A stretch of 64,000 bases of DNA from an uncultured Maricaulis sp. (GCF_947259345.1 NZ_CAMYLS010000020.1:1-64000); one strand, 5' to 3'. Positions 54,566 through 63,910 are shown, counted from the first letter of the stretch. Program-made: numbers and translations. The notes: a model not told the origin generated them from the letters alone.

Positions 54566-56059
54566 ATGTCCGATCACGATCTTGATGTCCTGATAGTCGG
54601 GGCTGGCCTGTCCGGTATTGGCGCGGCCTATCACCTGCAGACGCGCTGTCCCGGCCGCAGCTATGCCATTCTCGAGGCACGTGATGCGATCGGCGGGACC
54701 TGGGACTTGTTTCGCTATCCCGGTATCCGATCGGATAGCGACATGTACACATTCGGCTATGCCTTCCGTCCCTGGACCGGCGGCAAAGCCTTCGCGGATG
54801 GGCCGTCGATCCGCCAATATGTGCGCGATACGGCCAGCGAGAACGGGATCGACCGCCATATCCATTTTGGTCACACGGTGGTCTCGGCCAATTGGGACAG
54901 CGCCACGGCGCGTTGGCAGGTCACGGCGAAGGATGCAAACGGGGCAGAGCAGGTTTTCACCGCGCGCTTCGTCATGCTGTGTTCCGGCTATTACCGCTAT
55001 TCGCAAGGCTATCTGCCGGAATTCGCCGGCTATGAGGACTTCAAGGGCGCGATCGCGCATCCCCAGCACTGGGACAGCGAACTGGATTATGCCGGCAAGA
55101 AAGTGGTGATCATCGGCTCCGGCGCGACCGCGGTGACCCTGGTTCCCGCCATGGCCGAGACCGCGGGCCACGTGACGATGCTGCAGCGCTCACCGACCTA
55201 TATCGCCGCGCGCCCCTCCCGCGATGCGATCGCGGAGACCCTGCGCAAGGCCTTGCCCGCGAAGCTCGCCTACCTTCTGGCGCGGATCAAGAATATCGGC
55301 CTGGCCATCTATGTTTACCAGCTCTCCCAGCGCTGGCCGGGCTTTGTGAAGAAGGCGGTGATCAAGGCGGTGAAGGACGAGCTGGGCGAGGGCTTCGACG
55401 TCGAGAAGCATTTCACGCCCAGTTACAACCCCTGGGACCAGCGTTTCTGCCTGGCGCCGGATGGCGACTTTTTCCAGGCGCTGAAATCGGGCAAGGCGGA
55501 CATCGTCACTGACCAGATCGAGCGCTTCACCGAGACCGGCATCCAGCTGGCCTCAGGCGAGCATATCGAGGCGGACATCATCGTCCCGGCGACCGGTCTG
55601 GAAATGCAGCTGGCCGGTGCAGCGCAAATCTCGCTCGATGGTGAGGGGGTCGACCCGGCTGACCTCTATACCTATCGCGGCATGATGCTGGGCGAGGTGC
55701 CCAATCTGGCGCTGGCGTTCGGCTATACCAATGCGTCCTGGACGCTGAAAGTGGATCTGACCTGCGAACGCGTTTGCCGCATGCTCAACCATATGAAAAA
55801 GACCGGCACCGATATCGCGGTGCCGCAAGTGCCGGATGATATCACGCCGGAACCCTTGTTGAATTTCTCGTCCGGCTACGTCCAGCGCGCCATCGCGCAC
55901 CTGCCCAAACAGGGCGATCGCGCGCCCTGGAAGACCTATCAGAACTATGTCCAGGACATGCTCACCATCCGCTTCGGAAAGCTCGAGGATGGTTACATGA
56001 ACTTCTCGCGGGCACCGGATCCGGTTTCCGATGAAGCCATGAAGGCGGCGGCGGAATGA
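54566..56059 (+). CDS. FAD-dependent Baeyer–Villiger-type monooxygenase
   Basis: 497 aa from the ATG at 54566 (GGAGGAA upstream). First Rossmann motif VGAGLSGIG, second VIIGSGATAVTL, and between them FKGAIAHPQHWD in the position of the BVMO fingerprint F-x-G-x-x-x-H-x-x-x-W. EthA-like. Inserts oxygen next to a ketone using NADPH. First gene of a three-gene operon with SDR and hydrolase. Confidence 0.9.
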   Translation: MSDHDLDVLIVGAGLSGIGAAYHLQTRCPGRSYAILEARDAIGGTWDLFRYPGIRSDSDMYTFGYAFRPWTGGKAFADGPSIRQYVRDTASENGIDRHIHFGHTVVSANWDSATARWQVTAKDANGAEQVFTARFVMLCSGYYRYSQGYLPEFAGYEDFKGAIAHPQHWDSELDYAGKKVVIIGSGATAVTLVPAMAETAGHVTMLQRSPTYIAARPSRDAIAETLRKALPAKLAYLLARIKNIGLAIYVYQLSQRWPGFVKKAVIKAVKDELGEGFDVEKHFTPSYNPWDQRFCLAPDGDFFQALKSGKADIVTDQIERFTETGIQLASGEHIEADIIVPATGLEMQLAGAAQISLDGEGVDPADLYTYRGMMLGEVPNLALAFGYTNASWTLKVDLTCERVCRMLNHMKKTGTDIAVPQVPDDITPEPLLNFSSGYVQRAIAHLPKQGDRAPWKTYQNYVQDMLTIRFGKLEDGYMNFSRAPDPVSDEAMKAAAE

Positions 56060-56910
56060 GCGGGCGTTTTGGGTATGCCGGGCGCACGGCCCTGGTCACC
56101 GGTGCAGCGAGCGGGATTGGCGCGGCGCTGGCGGCGGAACTTGCGGCACGCGGGGCGCATCTCATCCTTGCCGATATCAATGCCGAAGGCCTGGAGGCGG
56201 TGGCCGAGCCCCTGCGCCAGTCGGGTCATGCTGTCGCAACGCATGTCGTGGATATGGCGGATGCGGCGGCCATCACGGGGCTCGCCAAAGCCGTCGAAGC
56301 GGCCGGTGAACCCATCCATCTCCTGATCAATAATGCCGGTATTGCACTGGGCGGGCTGTTCGAGGAGGTCGACATGGCCGATTTCGAACGCCTTCTCGAC
56401 ATCAATCTCTACGGCGTCATCCGAATGACCCGCGCTTTCCTGCCTCGCCTGCGGGCGGTTGACGAGGCGCATATCGTCAATGTTTCCAGTATTTTCGGGA
56501 TTGTCGCGCCGGCGGGACAGGCGGCCTATTCGACGGCCAAGTTCGGAGTGAAGGGGTTTTCCAATGCCTTGCGCCACGAGCTCGCCGGGTCTTCGATCAG
56601 CGTGACCACGGTCCATCCCGGCGGTGTCTCCACCAATATCGCCGCCAGTGCCAAACCCCCGCCGGGTGCGAGCGAGGCCGAGATTGCCGCCGCCAAGAAG
56701 CAGACCCAGCGCTTGCTGGTCATGCCACCGGCCGAGGCTGCTCGCATCATTCTGGACGGGGTGGCGCGCAGGAAACCGCGCATCTTCGTTGGTCGGGACG
56801 CCCATACCATGATGTGGCTCGAGCGCCTGTTTCCGACCCGCTACTGGTCTCTCATGCAATCCATGGTCGGCGCGCGCCGGTCCGGTTCCAAGGCGCCGTC
56901 AAAGGGGTAG
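56056..56910 (+). CDS. short-chain dehydrogenase/reductase
   Basis: 284 aa, 4-nt overlap with the monooxygenase. TGAASGIG cofactor motif, LINNAG, and the catalytic Ser (VSSIFG), Tyr and Lys (AYSTAKFG). LADIN after beta-2 indicates NAD(H) preference. In this operon it may oxidise an alcohol to the ketone for the BVMO. Confidence 0.92.
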   Translation: MSGRFGYAGRTALVTGAASGIGAALAAELAARGAHLILADINAEGLEAVAEPLRQSGHAVATHVVDMADAAAITGLAKAVEAAGEPIHLLINNAGIALGGLFEEVDMADFERLLDINLYGVIRMTRAFLPRLRAVDEAHIVNVSSIFGIVAPAGQAAYSTAKFGVKGFSNALRHELAGSSISVTTVHPGGVSTNIAASAKPPPGASEAEIAAAKKQTQRLLVMPPAEAARIILDGVARRKPRIFVGRDAHTMMWLERLFPTRYWSLMQSMVGARRSGSKAPSKG

Positions 56911-56913
56911 TTC

Positions 56914-57876
56914 ATGCTCACCATCATCCTGTCCATCATTGGCGGCATTATGTTGCTTCTTCTTGTCGGTCTTCTCGTGGCCTGGCGCTTTTCGCACGCG
57001 GTCGCGGCCAAGGCGTCCGCCGCGATCCCGCCGAAAGGGCATTTCACCGAGGTCGACGGCGGACGGCTGCACTGGGTCGAAAAGGGTGAGGGCAAGCCGG
57101 TCGTGATGATCCACGGCCTTGCCGGAAATCTGCATAATTTCTCCTATGCGATGATGGATCGACTGGCCGAGGCCGGTTACCGCGCCATTGCTATCGACCG
57201 CCCCGGATGTGGCTGGTCCGAGCGTGACAGTGATGAGCAGGCGCGCATTCCCGAACAGGCCCGGATGATCGCTGAAATGCTGGCCAAGGAGGGTATCGAA
57301 AAGCCGCTCCTGGTTGGCCATTCTCTGGGCGGCGCGGTGTCGCTGGCTCTGGCGCTGAACCATGCCGATCAGGTTGGCGGGCTGGCCCTGGTCTCGGCCC
57401 TCATCACGGCACCGCAAACCCCGTCCGAGGCCTTTGCCGGCATCAATGTCGCCAATCCGGGCACGCGCCGCTTCATCGCCGAGACGCTGGCCATCCCGAT
57501 GTCGATCCGAAATGGCGCCAAGACGCTGGCCATTGTCTTCGGACCGGATGCCGCGCCGGAGGATTTCCGCTTCAGGGGCGGTGGCCTGCTGTCGCTGCGT
57601 CCGAACGCATTCTACGCGGCCGCAACCGACATGCATGCTGTGGGTATCGACATGGGTGGCATCACTGCGCGCCTGGCAGACATCTCGGTACCGGTCGGCC
57701 TGTTCTACGGCATGGAGGACCGCATCCTCTCGGCGCCGGAGCAGATCGCGGCCCTGACCGCGGCGCTGCCCGACGCGGATGTCGAGACGATGGGCGCGCG
57801 CGGTCACATGCCGCTGGTCATTGAGCCGGAGCGCCTGCAGATCTTCATCGAGCGCATGGCCGGACGCGTCAGCTAG
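56914..57876 (+). CDS. alpha/beta hydrolase
   Basis: 320 aa. An N-terminal membrane helix (residues ~4–24) is followed by an alpha/beta-hydrolase domain: MIHGLAGNLHNF oxyanion region, nucleophile Ser in LVGHSLGGAVS, Asp in YGMEDRILSAPEQ, His in ARGHMPLVIEP. Starts 3 nt after the SDR. It may cleave the ester or lactone made by the BVMO at the membrane. Confidence 0.9.
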   Translation: MLTIILSIIGGIMLLLLVGLLVAWRFSHAVAAKASAAIPPKGHFTEVDGGRLHWVEKGEGKPVVMIHGLAGNLHNFSYAMMDRLAEAGYRAIAIDRPGCGWSERDSDEQARIPEQARMIAEMLAKEGIEKPLLVGHSLGGAVSLALALNHADQVGGLALVSALITAPQTPSEAFAGINVANPGTRRFIAETLAIPMSIRNGAKTLAIVFGPDAAPEDFRFRGGGLLSLRPNAFYAAATDMHAVGIDMGGITARLADISVPVGLFYGMEDRILSAPEQIAALTAALPDADVETMGARGHMPLVIEPERLQIFIERMAGRVS

Positions 57877-57888
57877 GCCCCTCGACCC

Positions 57889-60800
57889 TCACTCCACCAC
57901 AGCCAACAAATCCTTGGCATCAACCTGGGTGCCCGCACCGACAGGCAGCCTTTTCACTGTGCCGGCTTGCGGCGCGGTGATCGAGGTTTCCATCTTCATC
58001 GCTTCCAGGGTCATCAGGAGTTCGCCCGCCTTGACGGCCTCGCCTTCCTTCGCGGCGATCGTGGCAATCAGGCCGGGCATGGGGGCGGGGATATGCGCCG
58101 CATTGGCCATGTCGGCCTTTTCGTTTGCGACCACGGTTGAGGCGACCGACTTGTCATCGACGCGGACCACACGCGGCTGACCATTGAGCTCAAAGAAGAC
58201 TTCCCGCTCGCCATGGTCATTCGGCTCGCCGGTCGCCATCAGGCGGATATTGAGCGCCTTGCCCGGATCGATATCGACCGAGATCTCCTCGCCCGGCTCC
58301 ATGCCATAGAAGAAGACCGGCGTGGGCAGTCGGTCGACCCGTCCGAATTCGCGGCGGTGGTCCTCGTAATTGGCGAAGACCTTGGGATACATGATGGCCG
58401 AGCAGAGGTCATTGTCATTCACCTCGCGCTCGCCATGCCCCTTGATGGTTTGGCGCACAGCGTCGAAATCGACCGGGTCCAGATGTTTGCCGGGACGTTC
58501 CGTACTGGGTTTTTCACCCTTGAGCGCCTTGGCCTGCAGGGCCGGGGGCCAGCCGCCCGGCGGTTGACCCAGATCGCCGCGCAGGAGGCCGATCACGCTG
58601 TCCGGGAAATTGATCTCGGTCGCCGGATCCAGCACATCCTCGGGCGTCAGGCCGGAGGAGACCATGTAGAGCGCCATGTCACCGACGACCTTGGAGGAGG
58701 GCGTTACCTTGACGATATCGCCGAACATCATGTTCACGGCGGCATACATCTTGGCGACGTCATGCCAGCGCTCGGCCAGCCCCATTGAGCGCGCCTGTTC
58801 CTTGAGATTCGTGAACTGACCGCCCGGCATTTCGTGCAGATAGACCTCGGATGCGCCGGCCCGCAGGTCGGGCTCGAAGGCGGCGTATTGTGTGCGCACA
58901 TCCTCCCAATAGTCCGAGAAGCGGCGGATCACCGCCGGGTCGATCCCGCTGTCGCGCGGCGTGTCGCCCAGGGCGGTGACGATGGAGCCGAGATTGGGCT
59001 GGGAAGTGAGGCCGGAGAAGCTGTCCATCGCCGCATCGACCGCATCAGCCCCCGCCTCACAGGCGGCAAGGACGGTCGCCGCGGCAATGCCGGACGTGTC
59101 ATGCGTGTGATAATGGATCGGCAGGCCGGTCTCGTCTTTCAGCGCTTTCACGAGCGTGCGGATCTGGGCTGGACGGCACAGGCCGGCCATGTCCTTGATG
59201 CCGATGATGTGGGCGCCGGCGGATTTCAGTTCGCGGGCCAGGCCGAGATAATAGTCGAGCTGGTATTTCGGCCGGTCGGCATGACCCAGATCGCCAGTAT
59301 AGCAGATCGCCGCCTCGCACAGCCGGTCGGTCTTGAGCACCGACTCCATCGCCACTTTCATGTTCTCCGCCCAGTTGAGACTGTCGAAGACACGGAAGAC
59401 ATCGATCCCGGTCTCGGCCGCCTGGCGGACAAAGAGGTCGACCGCATTGTCCGGGTAGTTGGTGTAGCCCACCGCGTTGGAAGCGCGCAGCAGCATCTGG
59501 AGCATGACATTGGGCATGCGCTGGCGCAGATCGGCGAGACGGTCCCAGCTGTCCTCTTTCAGGAAGCGCAGGGCGACGTCGAAGGTCGCGCCGCCCCAGC
59601 ACTCGACCGAGAAGAGCCGGGAGAGATGTTCGGCATAGGCTTCCGACACGGTGACCATGTCGTGCGAGCGCATGCGGGTTGCCAGCAGGGACTGGTGACC
59701 ATCGCGCATCGTGGTGTCGGTGATCAGCACGCGCTCCTGGGCCAGCATCCAGTCGCGAAAGCCTTCGGGGCCGAGCCGATCGAGCAATTGCTTGGTGCCG
59801 TCCGGCGCCTTGCCGGTGCTCGCCGGGGGTACCGGGATGGCGGCATGGTCCGGCGGGGATGGGCGTCCGGCGACTTCGGGATTCCCGTTGACCGAGACGT
59901 CGGCGATGAAGCCGAGCAGGCGCGTGGCCCGGTCGCGGCGCTTGGGAAAGTCAAACAGGGCTGGCGTCGTGTCGATGAAGCGGGTGGTGATGTCGCCGGA
60001 GACGAAGTCCGGGTGATTGATGACGTTTTCCAGGAAGGCGATATTGGTCGAGACGCCGCGGATGCGAAACTCGCGCAAGGCCCGGTCCATCCGACGCACG
60101 GCTTCTTCCGGCGTGGCGGCCCAGGCTGTGACCTTCTCCAGCAGACTGTCGAAATAGCGGGTGATCACGGCACCGGAATAGGCGGTGCCGCCATCCAGCC
60201 GGATGCCGAAACCGGTGGCGCCGCGATAGGCGGTGATGCGGCCATAATCCGGGGTGAAGTTGTTCTGCGGGTCTTCCGTGGTGACGCGGCATTGCAGGGC
60301 GTGACCATGCAGGGTGATCTTTGATTGTTCGGGAACGCCGGTTTCGCTCTCCACCCCGATATGGCCACCACGGGCGATCTGTATCTGGGCCCTCACAATG
60401 TCGATGCCGGTGACTTCCTCGGTCACGGTATGCTCGACCTGGACGCGCGGATTGACCTCGATGAAGTAGAATTTCCCGGTCTCGGCATCGAGCAGGAATT
60501 CCACTGTCCCGGCGCCGCAATAGCCGGCATGGCGCACCAGGCGCAGGGCGGCGTCGCAGATGGCGGAGCGGGTGTCTTCGGCCATGTCTGGCGCCGGCGC
60601 GCGTTCGACAACTTTCTGATTGCGCCTCTGGACCGTGCAGTCGCGCTCGTAGAGGTGGACGAGATTGCCATGACTGTCGCCGAGGATCTGGACCTCGATA
60701 TGACGCGCCTTGCGGATCAATTTCTCCAGATAGACCTCGCCATTGCCGAAGGCGGCTTCGGCCTCGCGCCGTCCGGCCCTGGCCTGGTCGTGCAGCTGGT

Positions 60801-61329
60801 CAGCATCCTCGATCACCCGCATGCCGCGTCCGCCGCCGCCCCAGCTGGCCTTCAGCATGAGCGGATAGCCGACCTCGCCAGCCAACTTCGCCCAGTCGTC
60901 TTCGCCGTCGGGCAGGGGGCCGGTCGCCGGCACGACCGGGACATCGGCCTCGACCGCCATATTGCGGGCGGCGACCTTGTTGCCCAGGGATTTCATGACC
61001 TCGGGGGAGGGACCGACAAAGGTCAGCCCGGCCGCGGCACAGGCTTCGGCGAAGTCGGGATTTTCCGACAGGAAGCCATAGCCGGGATGGATCAGCGTCG
61101 CGCCGCACTTTTTGGCGATCGCGATGATCCCGTCGATATCGAGATAGGCTTTCACCGGACCGAGGCCGGCCCCCACCCGATAGCTCTCATCCGCCTTGAA
61201 CCGGTGCAGCGCCAGCTTGTCCTCTTCCGCATAGACCGCGACCGTGCGCAGGCCGAGCTCGGTGGCGGCCCGCATGATGCGGATGGCGATTTCACTGCGA
61301 TTGGCGACGAGGATTTTTTCGGTGGGCAC
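57889..61329 (-). CDS. pyc: pyruvate carboxylase
   Basis: 1146 aa, normal single-chain form. GTG start with GGGAG upstream. Domains in order: biotin carboxylase with ATP-binding KASWGGGGRGMRVI and HIEVQILGD; carboxyltransferase starting at TDTTMRDGHQSLLATRMRS; PC tetramerisation region; biotinyl domain with the biotin Lys in LEAMKMETSI. Makes oxaloacetate from pyruvate and bicarbonate. A LacI-type palindrome lies 49 bp upstream of the start. Convergent with the hydrolase gene. Confidence 0.98.
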   Translation of the reverse strand: MPTEKILVANRSEIAIRIMRAATELGLRTVAVYAEEDKLALHRFKADESYRVGAGLGPVKAYLDIDGIIAIAKKCGATLIHPGYGFLSENPDFAEACAAAGLTFVGPSPEVMKSLGNKVAARNMAVEADVPVVPATGPLPDGEDDWAKLAGEVGYPLMLKASWGGGGRGMRVIEDADQLHDQARAGRREAEAAFGNGEVYLEKLIRKARHIEVQILGDSHGNLVHLYERDCTVQRRNQKVVERAPAPDMAEDTRSAICDAALRLVRHAGYCGAGTVEFLLDAETGKFYFIEVNPRVQVEHTVTEEVTGIDIVRAQIQIARGGHIGVESETGVPEQSKITLHGHALQCRVTTEDPQNNFTPDYGRITAYRGATGFGIRLDGGTAYSGAVITRYFDSLLEKVTAWAATPEEAVRRMDRALREFRIRGVSTNIAFLENVINHPDFVSGDITTRFIDTTPALFDFPKRRDRATRLLGFIADVSVNGNPEVAGRPSPPDHAAIPVPPASTGKAPDGTKQLLDRLGPEGFRDWMLAQERVLITDTTMRDGHQSLLATRMRSHDMVTVSEAYAEHLSRLFSVECWGGATFDVALRFLKEDSWDRLADLRQRMPNVMLQMLLRASNAVGYTNYPDNAVDLFVRQAAETGIDVFRVFDSLNWAENMKVAMESVLKTDRLCEAAICYTGDLGHADRPKYQLDYYLGLARELKSAGAHIIGIKDMAGLCRPAQIRTLVKALKDETGLPIHYHTHDTSGIAAATVLAACEAGADAVDAAMDSFSGLTSQPNLGSIVTALGDTPRDSGIDPAVIRRFSDYWEDVRTQYAAFEPDLRAGASEVYLHEMPGGQFTNLKEQARSMGLAERWHDVAKMYAAVNMMFGDIVKVTPSSKVVGDMALYMVSSGLTPEDVLDPATEINFPDSVIGLLRGDLGQPPGGWPPALQAKALKGEKPSTERPGKHLDPVDFDAVRQTIKGHGEREVNDNDLCSAIMYPKVFANYEDHRREFGRVDRLPTPVFFYGMEPGEEISVDIDPGKALNIRLMATGEPNDHGEREVFFELNGQPRVVRVDDKSVASTVVANEKADMANAAHIPAPMPGLIATIAAKEGEAVKAGELLMTLEAMKMETSITAPQAGTVKRLPVGAGTQVDAKDLLAVVE

Positions 61330-61377
61330 GCGGCGTCTCCCGTTCAGGTCAGGGGTGGCGCGCGCCGGTCAGCGCGC

Positions 61378-61391
61378 TGGTAACGTTACCA
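61378..61391. promoter_or_regulatory. 14-bp LacI/GalR-type palindromic operator upstream of pyc
   Basis: TGGTAACGTTACCA, a perfect palindrome with central CG, the form of LacI/GalR-family operators. It sits in the pyc promoter region. It is also ~150 bp upstream of the divergent lipoprotein gene. No copy is seen at pckA. Confidence 0.62.
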
Positions 61392-61543
61392 TTCAATCCG
61401 TTTCGCGCGGGTGATGGAAGCGAAATGTTGCACTGCGAAAGGAGAGGGTGACGGGTTTTCAGGTCCGCGGCAAGAGTCCCCGGTTTCGGGGATGGTGGGT
61501 CGGCGTGGCCGCCTCCATCCTTGCTGCAGGATCGGAGGTGTTC

Positions 61544-62038
61544 ATGCGGTACTGGCTTGGTCTGGCCCTGATTTGTGTGGCGCTGGCCGCCTGCGTGCCG
61601 CGTCAGGACAAGGATGACCGCTTGCTGGCCGACGGTCTCTGGGGCTGGGATGCCGGGCGTGCCTGCGATGGCCTTGCTGATACTGTCCGGATCGAGGGCA
61701 GTCGCCTGACCTCGCTGCGGGATGGCAATCCCGATGCCGAAGGCGAAGGGCTCGTGCGGTCGCTGACCCGGACGAGGGCGGGCGAGGCCGGCGGGCTCGA
61801 CCGGATCACAGGCCTGGTCTGGACCTATCGCCGATCCGACCCGCAGGCCGAGGGTGGCATGGTCCGCCTGCGCGACACCTACCGGGCACGTTTCGAGGCC
61901 GGCAGCCGGCGTTTTCTGCATCTTGAGCTGATTGCGCGCGAGGTCGATGGGGTGCCGGTCCTGGCCACCCCGCGCCTGTATGGGCGTTTGGCGCCATGCG
62001 CGAGCGATCGCGCGAACCAGATCGCCGTCAATCAGTAA
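61544..62038 (+). CDS. putative lipoprotein
   Basis: 164 aa from the ATG at 61544 (GGAGG upstream). Signal MRYWLGLALICVALAAC with lipobox LAAC. Mature part includes GLWGWDAGRACDGLADTVRIEGSRL and YRARFEAGSRRFLHLEL, a beta-rich lipocalin-like pattern. Two further Cys (ACDGL, APCASD) may form a disulfide. No family recognised. Confidence 0.7.
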   Translation: MRYWLGLALICVALAACVPRQDKDDRLLADGLWGWDAGRACDGLADTVRIEGSRLTSLRDGNPDAEGEGLVRSLTRTRAGEAGGLDRITGLVWTYRRSDPQAEGGMVRLRDTYRARFEAGSRRFLHLELIAREVDGVPVLATPRLYGRLAPCASDRANQIAVNQ

Positions 62039-62108
62039 CGTAAAGCGGTTATAATTCCTCATCATTTTCATGCTGACCTGTTTTCACTTGCGCTTCGCGC
62101 CTGAATAG

Positions 62109-62124
62109 GTAATGTATTCATTAC
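62109..62124. promoter_or_regulatory. inverted repeat at the ArsR-type regulator promoter
   Basis: GTAATG-TATT-CATTAC, six-base arms, 15 nt upstream of the regulator ATG at 62139. ArsR-family repressors commonly bind AT-rich repeats like this over their own promoter, so autorepression is likely. Confidence 0.55.
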
Positions 62125-62138
62125 ATGAGGTGGTCAAG

Positions 62139-62528
62139 ATGATGTCTCCGGAATCCATGGATGCGGTCTTTCAGGCCCTCGCCAGCGCGACGCGGCGGGA
62201 GATGCTGGACATCGTCCGCAATGATCCGGGGCTCTCGGTCGGCGCGGTTGCGCAGCGCTTTGATGTCAGCCGGGTCGCGGTCATGCGCCATCTCTCCGTA
62301 TTGGAGGAGGCGGGCCTGATCATTTCCGACAAGCGCGGCCGGACCCGCCACCTCTACATGAATGCCGTGCCGATCCAGATGATCCATGATCGCTGGTCGA
62401 GTGAATACTCGGGCCTGTGGGCCGGCCGCATGCTGGATATCAAACATCTCGCCGAACAGAGACGGGCTCGTGAGGGCCGCGATGATGAGGCGGAGACCGA
62501 CGCTCAAAAGACTGGGGAGCCATCATGA
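62139..62528 (+). CDS. ArsR-family transcriptional regulator
   Basis: About 129 aa from the ATG at 62139 (GAGGTGG upstream). Winged HTH: VFQALASATRREMLDIVRND, LSVGAVAQRFDVSRVAVMRHLSVLEEAGL and the wing KRGRTRHLYMN. No metal-binding Cys cluster, so it is likely of the SdpR/AHSA1-linked type that pairs with SRPBCC proteins. Overlaps the SRPBCC gene by 4 nt. Confidence 0.92.
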   Translation: MMSPESMDAVFQALASATRREMLDIVRNDPGLSVGAVAQRFDVSRVAVMRHLSVLEEAGLIISDKRGRTRHLYMNAVPIQMIHDRWSSEYSGLWAGRMLDIKHLAEQRRAREGRDDEAETDAQKTGEPS

Positions 62529-63118
62529 CAGACGCGATTGCCAAACACCTGCCCGGCGAGGTGAGGACCTCGATGTACCGGGTCATCATCAAGGCCAGTA
62601 TCGACCAGGTCTGGTCGGAGCTGATCCGCACCGACCGGCCCATGCCCTTCTTCTTCAACGGTCAGTACGACACGCCCGGTCTGGGCGAGGGCGCGGCCTT
62701 TGCCATGCGGACGCCGGATGGCAAGCACACCCTGGTGATGGGCAAGGTGATCGAGTTCGAACCGCCGCACCGCTATGCCCACACCTTCCGCTTCACGACG
62801 TCCGACGATCCGGTCTCGATCGTGCGCTATGTCCTGAAGCCGGTGGATGACGGTGTGGAGTTCACCTTGATCAATGAACACGCCGCCTCCGATCCGGTCT
62901 CCAAGTCCGAGAAGCAGATGGCGCAGGGCGCGAAATTCATCTGCGAGAATCTCAAGGCGCTGGTCGAGACCGGCAAGGCCACGATGGGCGGGCGCATGAT
63001 GCTCTTCATGTTCTCGCTGATGGCGCCGATGACGCCCAAGGCAGCGCTGTCGAGCAACTGGCCGCTGGAGCGGGCGCCGGACCTGTCCGAAGTCTCTCAA
63101 GCCGCTGAGGAGGCCTGA
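62525..63118 (+). CDS. SRPBCC/AHSA1-family protein
   Basis: 197 aa. Helix-grip START-like fold: MYRVIIKASIDQVWSELIRTD, GKVIEFEPPHRYAHTFRF and the C-terminal long helix. Binds a hydrophobic ligand in this family. The ArsR–SRPBCC pairing is common and may form a ligand-response unit. Confidence 0.9.
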   Translation: MTDAIAKHLPGEVRTSMYRVIIKASIDQVWSELIRTDRPMPFFFNGQYDTPGLGEGAAFAMRTPDGKHTLVMGKVIEFEPPHRYAHTFRFTTSDDPVSIVRYVLKPVDDGVEFTLINEHAASDPVSKSEKQMAQGAKFICENLKALVETGKATMGGRMMLFMFSLMAPMTPKAALSSNWPLERAPDLSEVSQAAEEA

Positions 63119-63120
63119 TC

Positions 63121-63690
63121 ATGGCTGCATCCCCGGAAGACATGGCGCGGTCCATGATCGCCAACATGCCGGAGAAGACCGGCAAGCCGCTTGGCGACTG
63201 GGTCGCCATCGTCAAGGCGAGCGGGCTGGAAAAGCATGGCGAGATGGTCAGGTTGCTCAAGACCGAGCACGGCATGACGCACGGATTCGCCAATCTGGTG
63301 GCGCACGAGGCGAGGGGCGGGGTCGTCTCCGCCCCGGCCGCCGGCACGGATCTCCTCGACGCGCAATATGCTGGCGCGAAGGCGGGCTTGCGTCCAATTT
63401 ATGAGGCGCTGACAGGGGCCGCGACCGGATTTGGCGATGATGTCGAGCTGGCGCCCAAGAAGGCCTATGTCTCGCTACGCCGGGCCAAGCAGTTTGGTCT
63501 CATTCAGCCGTCCACCAAGACGCGGGTGGATCTGGGTCTCAATCTGAAGGGCGTCGCGCCAGCCGGGCGGCTGGAAGCGTCCGGCTCTTTCAACGCCATG
63601 TGCACACATCGGGTCCGGCTCGAAGGCGTGGATGTCGTGGATGCCGAGGTCATCGCCTGGCTCAAACGGGCCTATGACGCCGCTGGCTGA
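63121..63690 (+). CDS. DUF4287/DUF5655 domain protein
   Basis: 189 aa, 2 nt after the SRPBCC gene. N-terminal DUF4287 (NMPEKTGKPLGDWVAIVKASG, HGMTHGFANLVAHEA) and C-terminal DUF5655 (AYVSLRRAKQFGLIQPSTKTRVDLG). Third gene of the ArsR operon. Function unknown. Confidence 0.9.
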   Translation: MAASPEDMARSMIANMPEKTGKPLGDWVAIVKASGLEKHGEMVRLLKTEHGMTHGFANLVAHEARGGVVSAPAAGTDLLDAQYAGAKAGLRPIYEALTGAATGFGDDVELAPKKAYVSLRRAKQFGLIQPSTKTRVDLGLNLKGVAPAGRLEASGSFNAMCTHRVRLEGVDVVDAEVIAWLKRAYDAAG

Positions 63691-63693
63691 GCT

Positions 63694-63731
63694 GAAGCCC
63701 GTATAAGCGCTGGACAGGATTGCCGGGCTTC
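63694..63731 (+). terminator. inverted repeat after the ArsR operon
   Basis: GAAGCCCG (63694–63701) and CGGGCTTC (63724–63731) with a 22-nt loop, starting 4 nt after the DUF4287 stop. Weak T-content follows; possible operon end. Confidence 0.4.
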
Positions 63732-63769
63732 GGCATGGTGTCGGTGAAATTTTGTTGGAGAGCGGCGTT

Positions 63770-63910
63770 ATGCGCCTGGGTTTGAGCAAAATCGTGCAGA
63801 ATGAGCGCGCCGGCCTGCAAGCCGTTCGCGCGGCCATGGCTGCTCGCTTTCCGCTTATTTCGATTATTATCGTCATAGCGCCGTCTGGAGCGATGACAGC
63901 CACGACCTGA
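63770..63910 (+). CDS. branched-chain amino acid operon leader peptide
   Basis: 46 aa beginning MRLGLSKIVQN. Control region FPLISIIIVIAPSGAMTATT: five Ile, one Val and one Leu in eleven codons, then Thr codons. GGAG lies nine bases before the ATG. Directly followed by a strong terminator and then a start codon at 63996. This is the layout of an ilv attenuator; the Ile/Val codons would sense charged tRNA supply. Confidence 0.82.
   Translation: MRLGLSKIVQNERAGLQAVRAAMAARFPLISIIIVIAPSGAMTATT

Noticed and set aside
58834-60324. Long open frame (496 codons) on the plus strand inside pyc
   Set aside because: Antisense shadow of a GC-rich gene. The composition (Gly/Asp/Gln/His-rich) has no domain logic, and the minus-strand frame is plainly pyruvate carboxylase.
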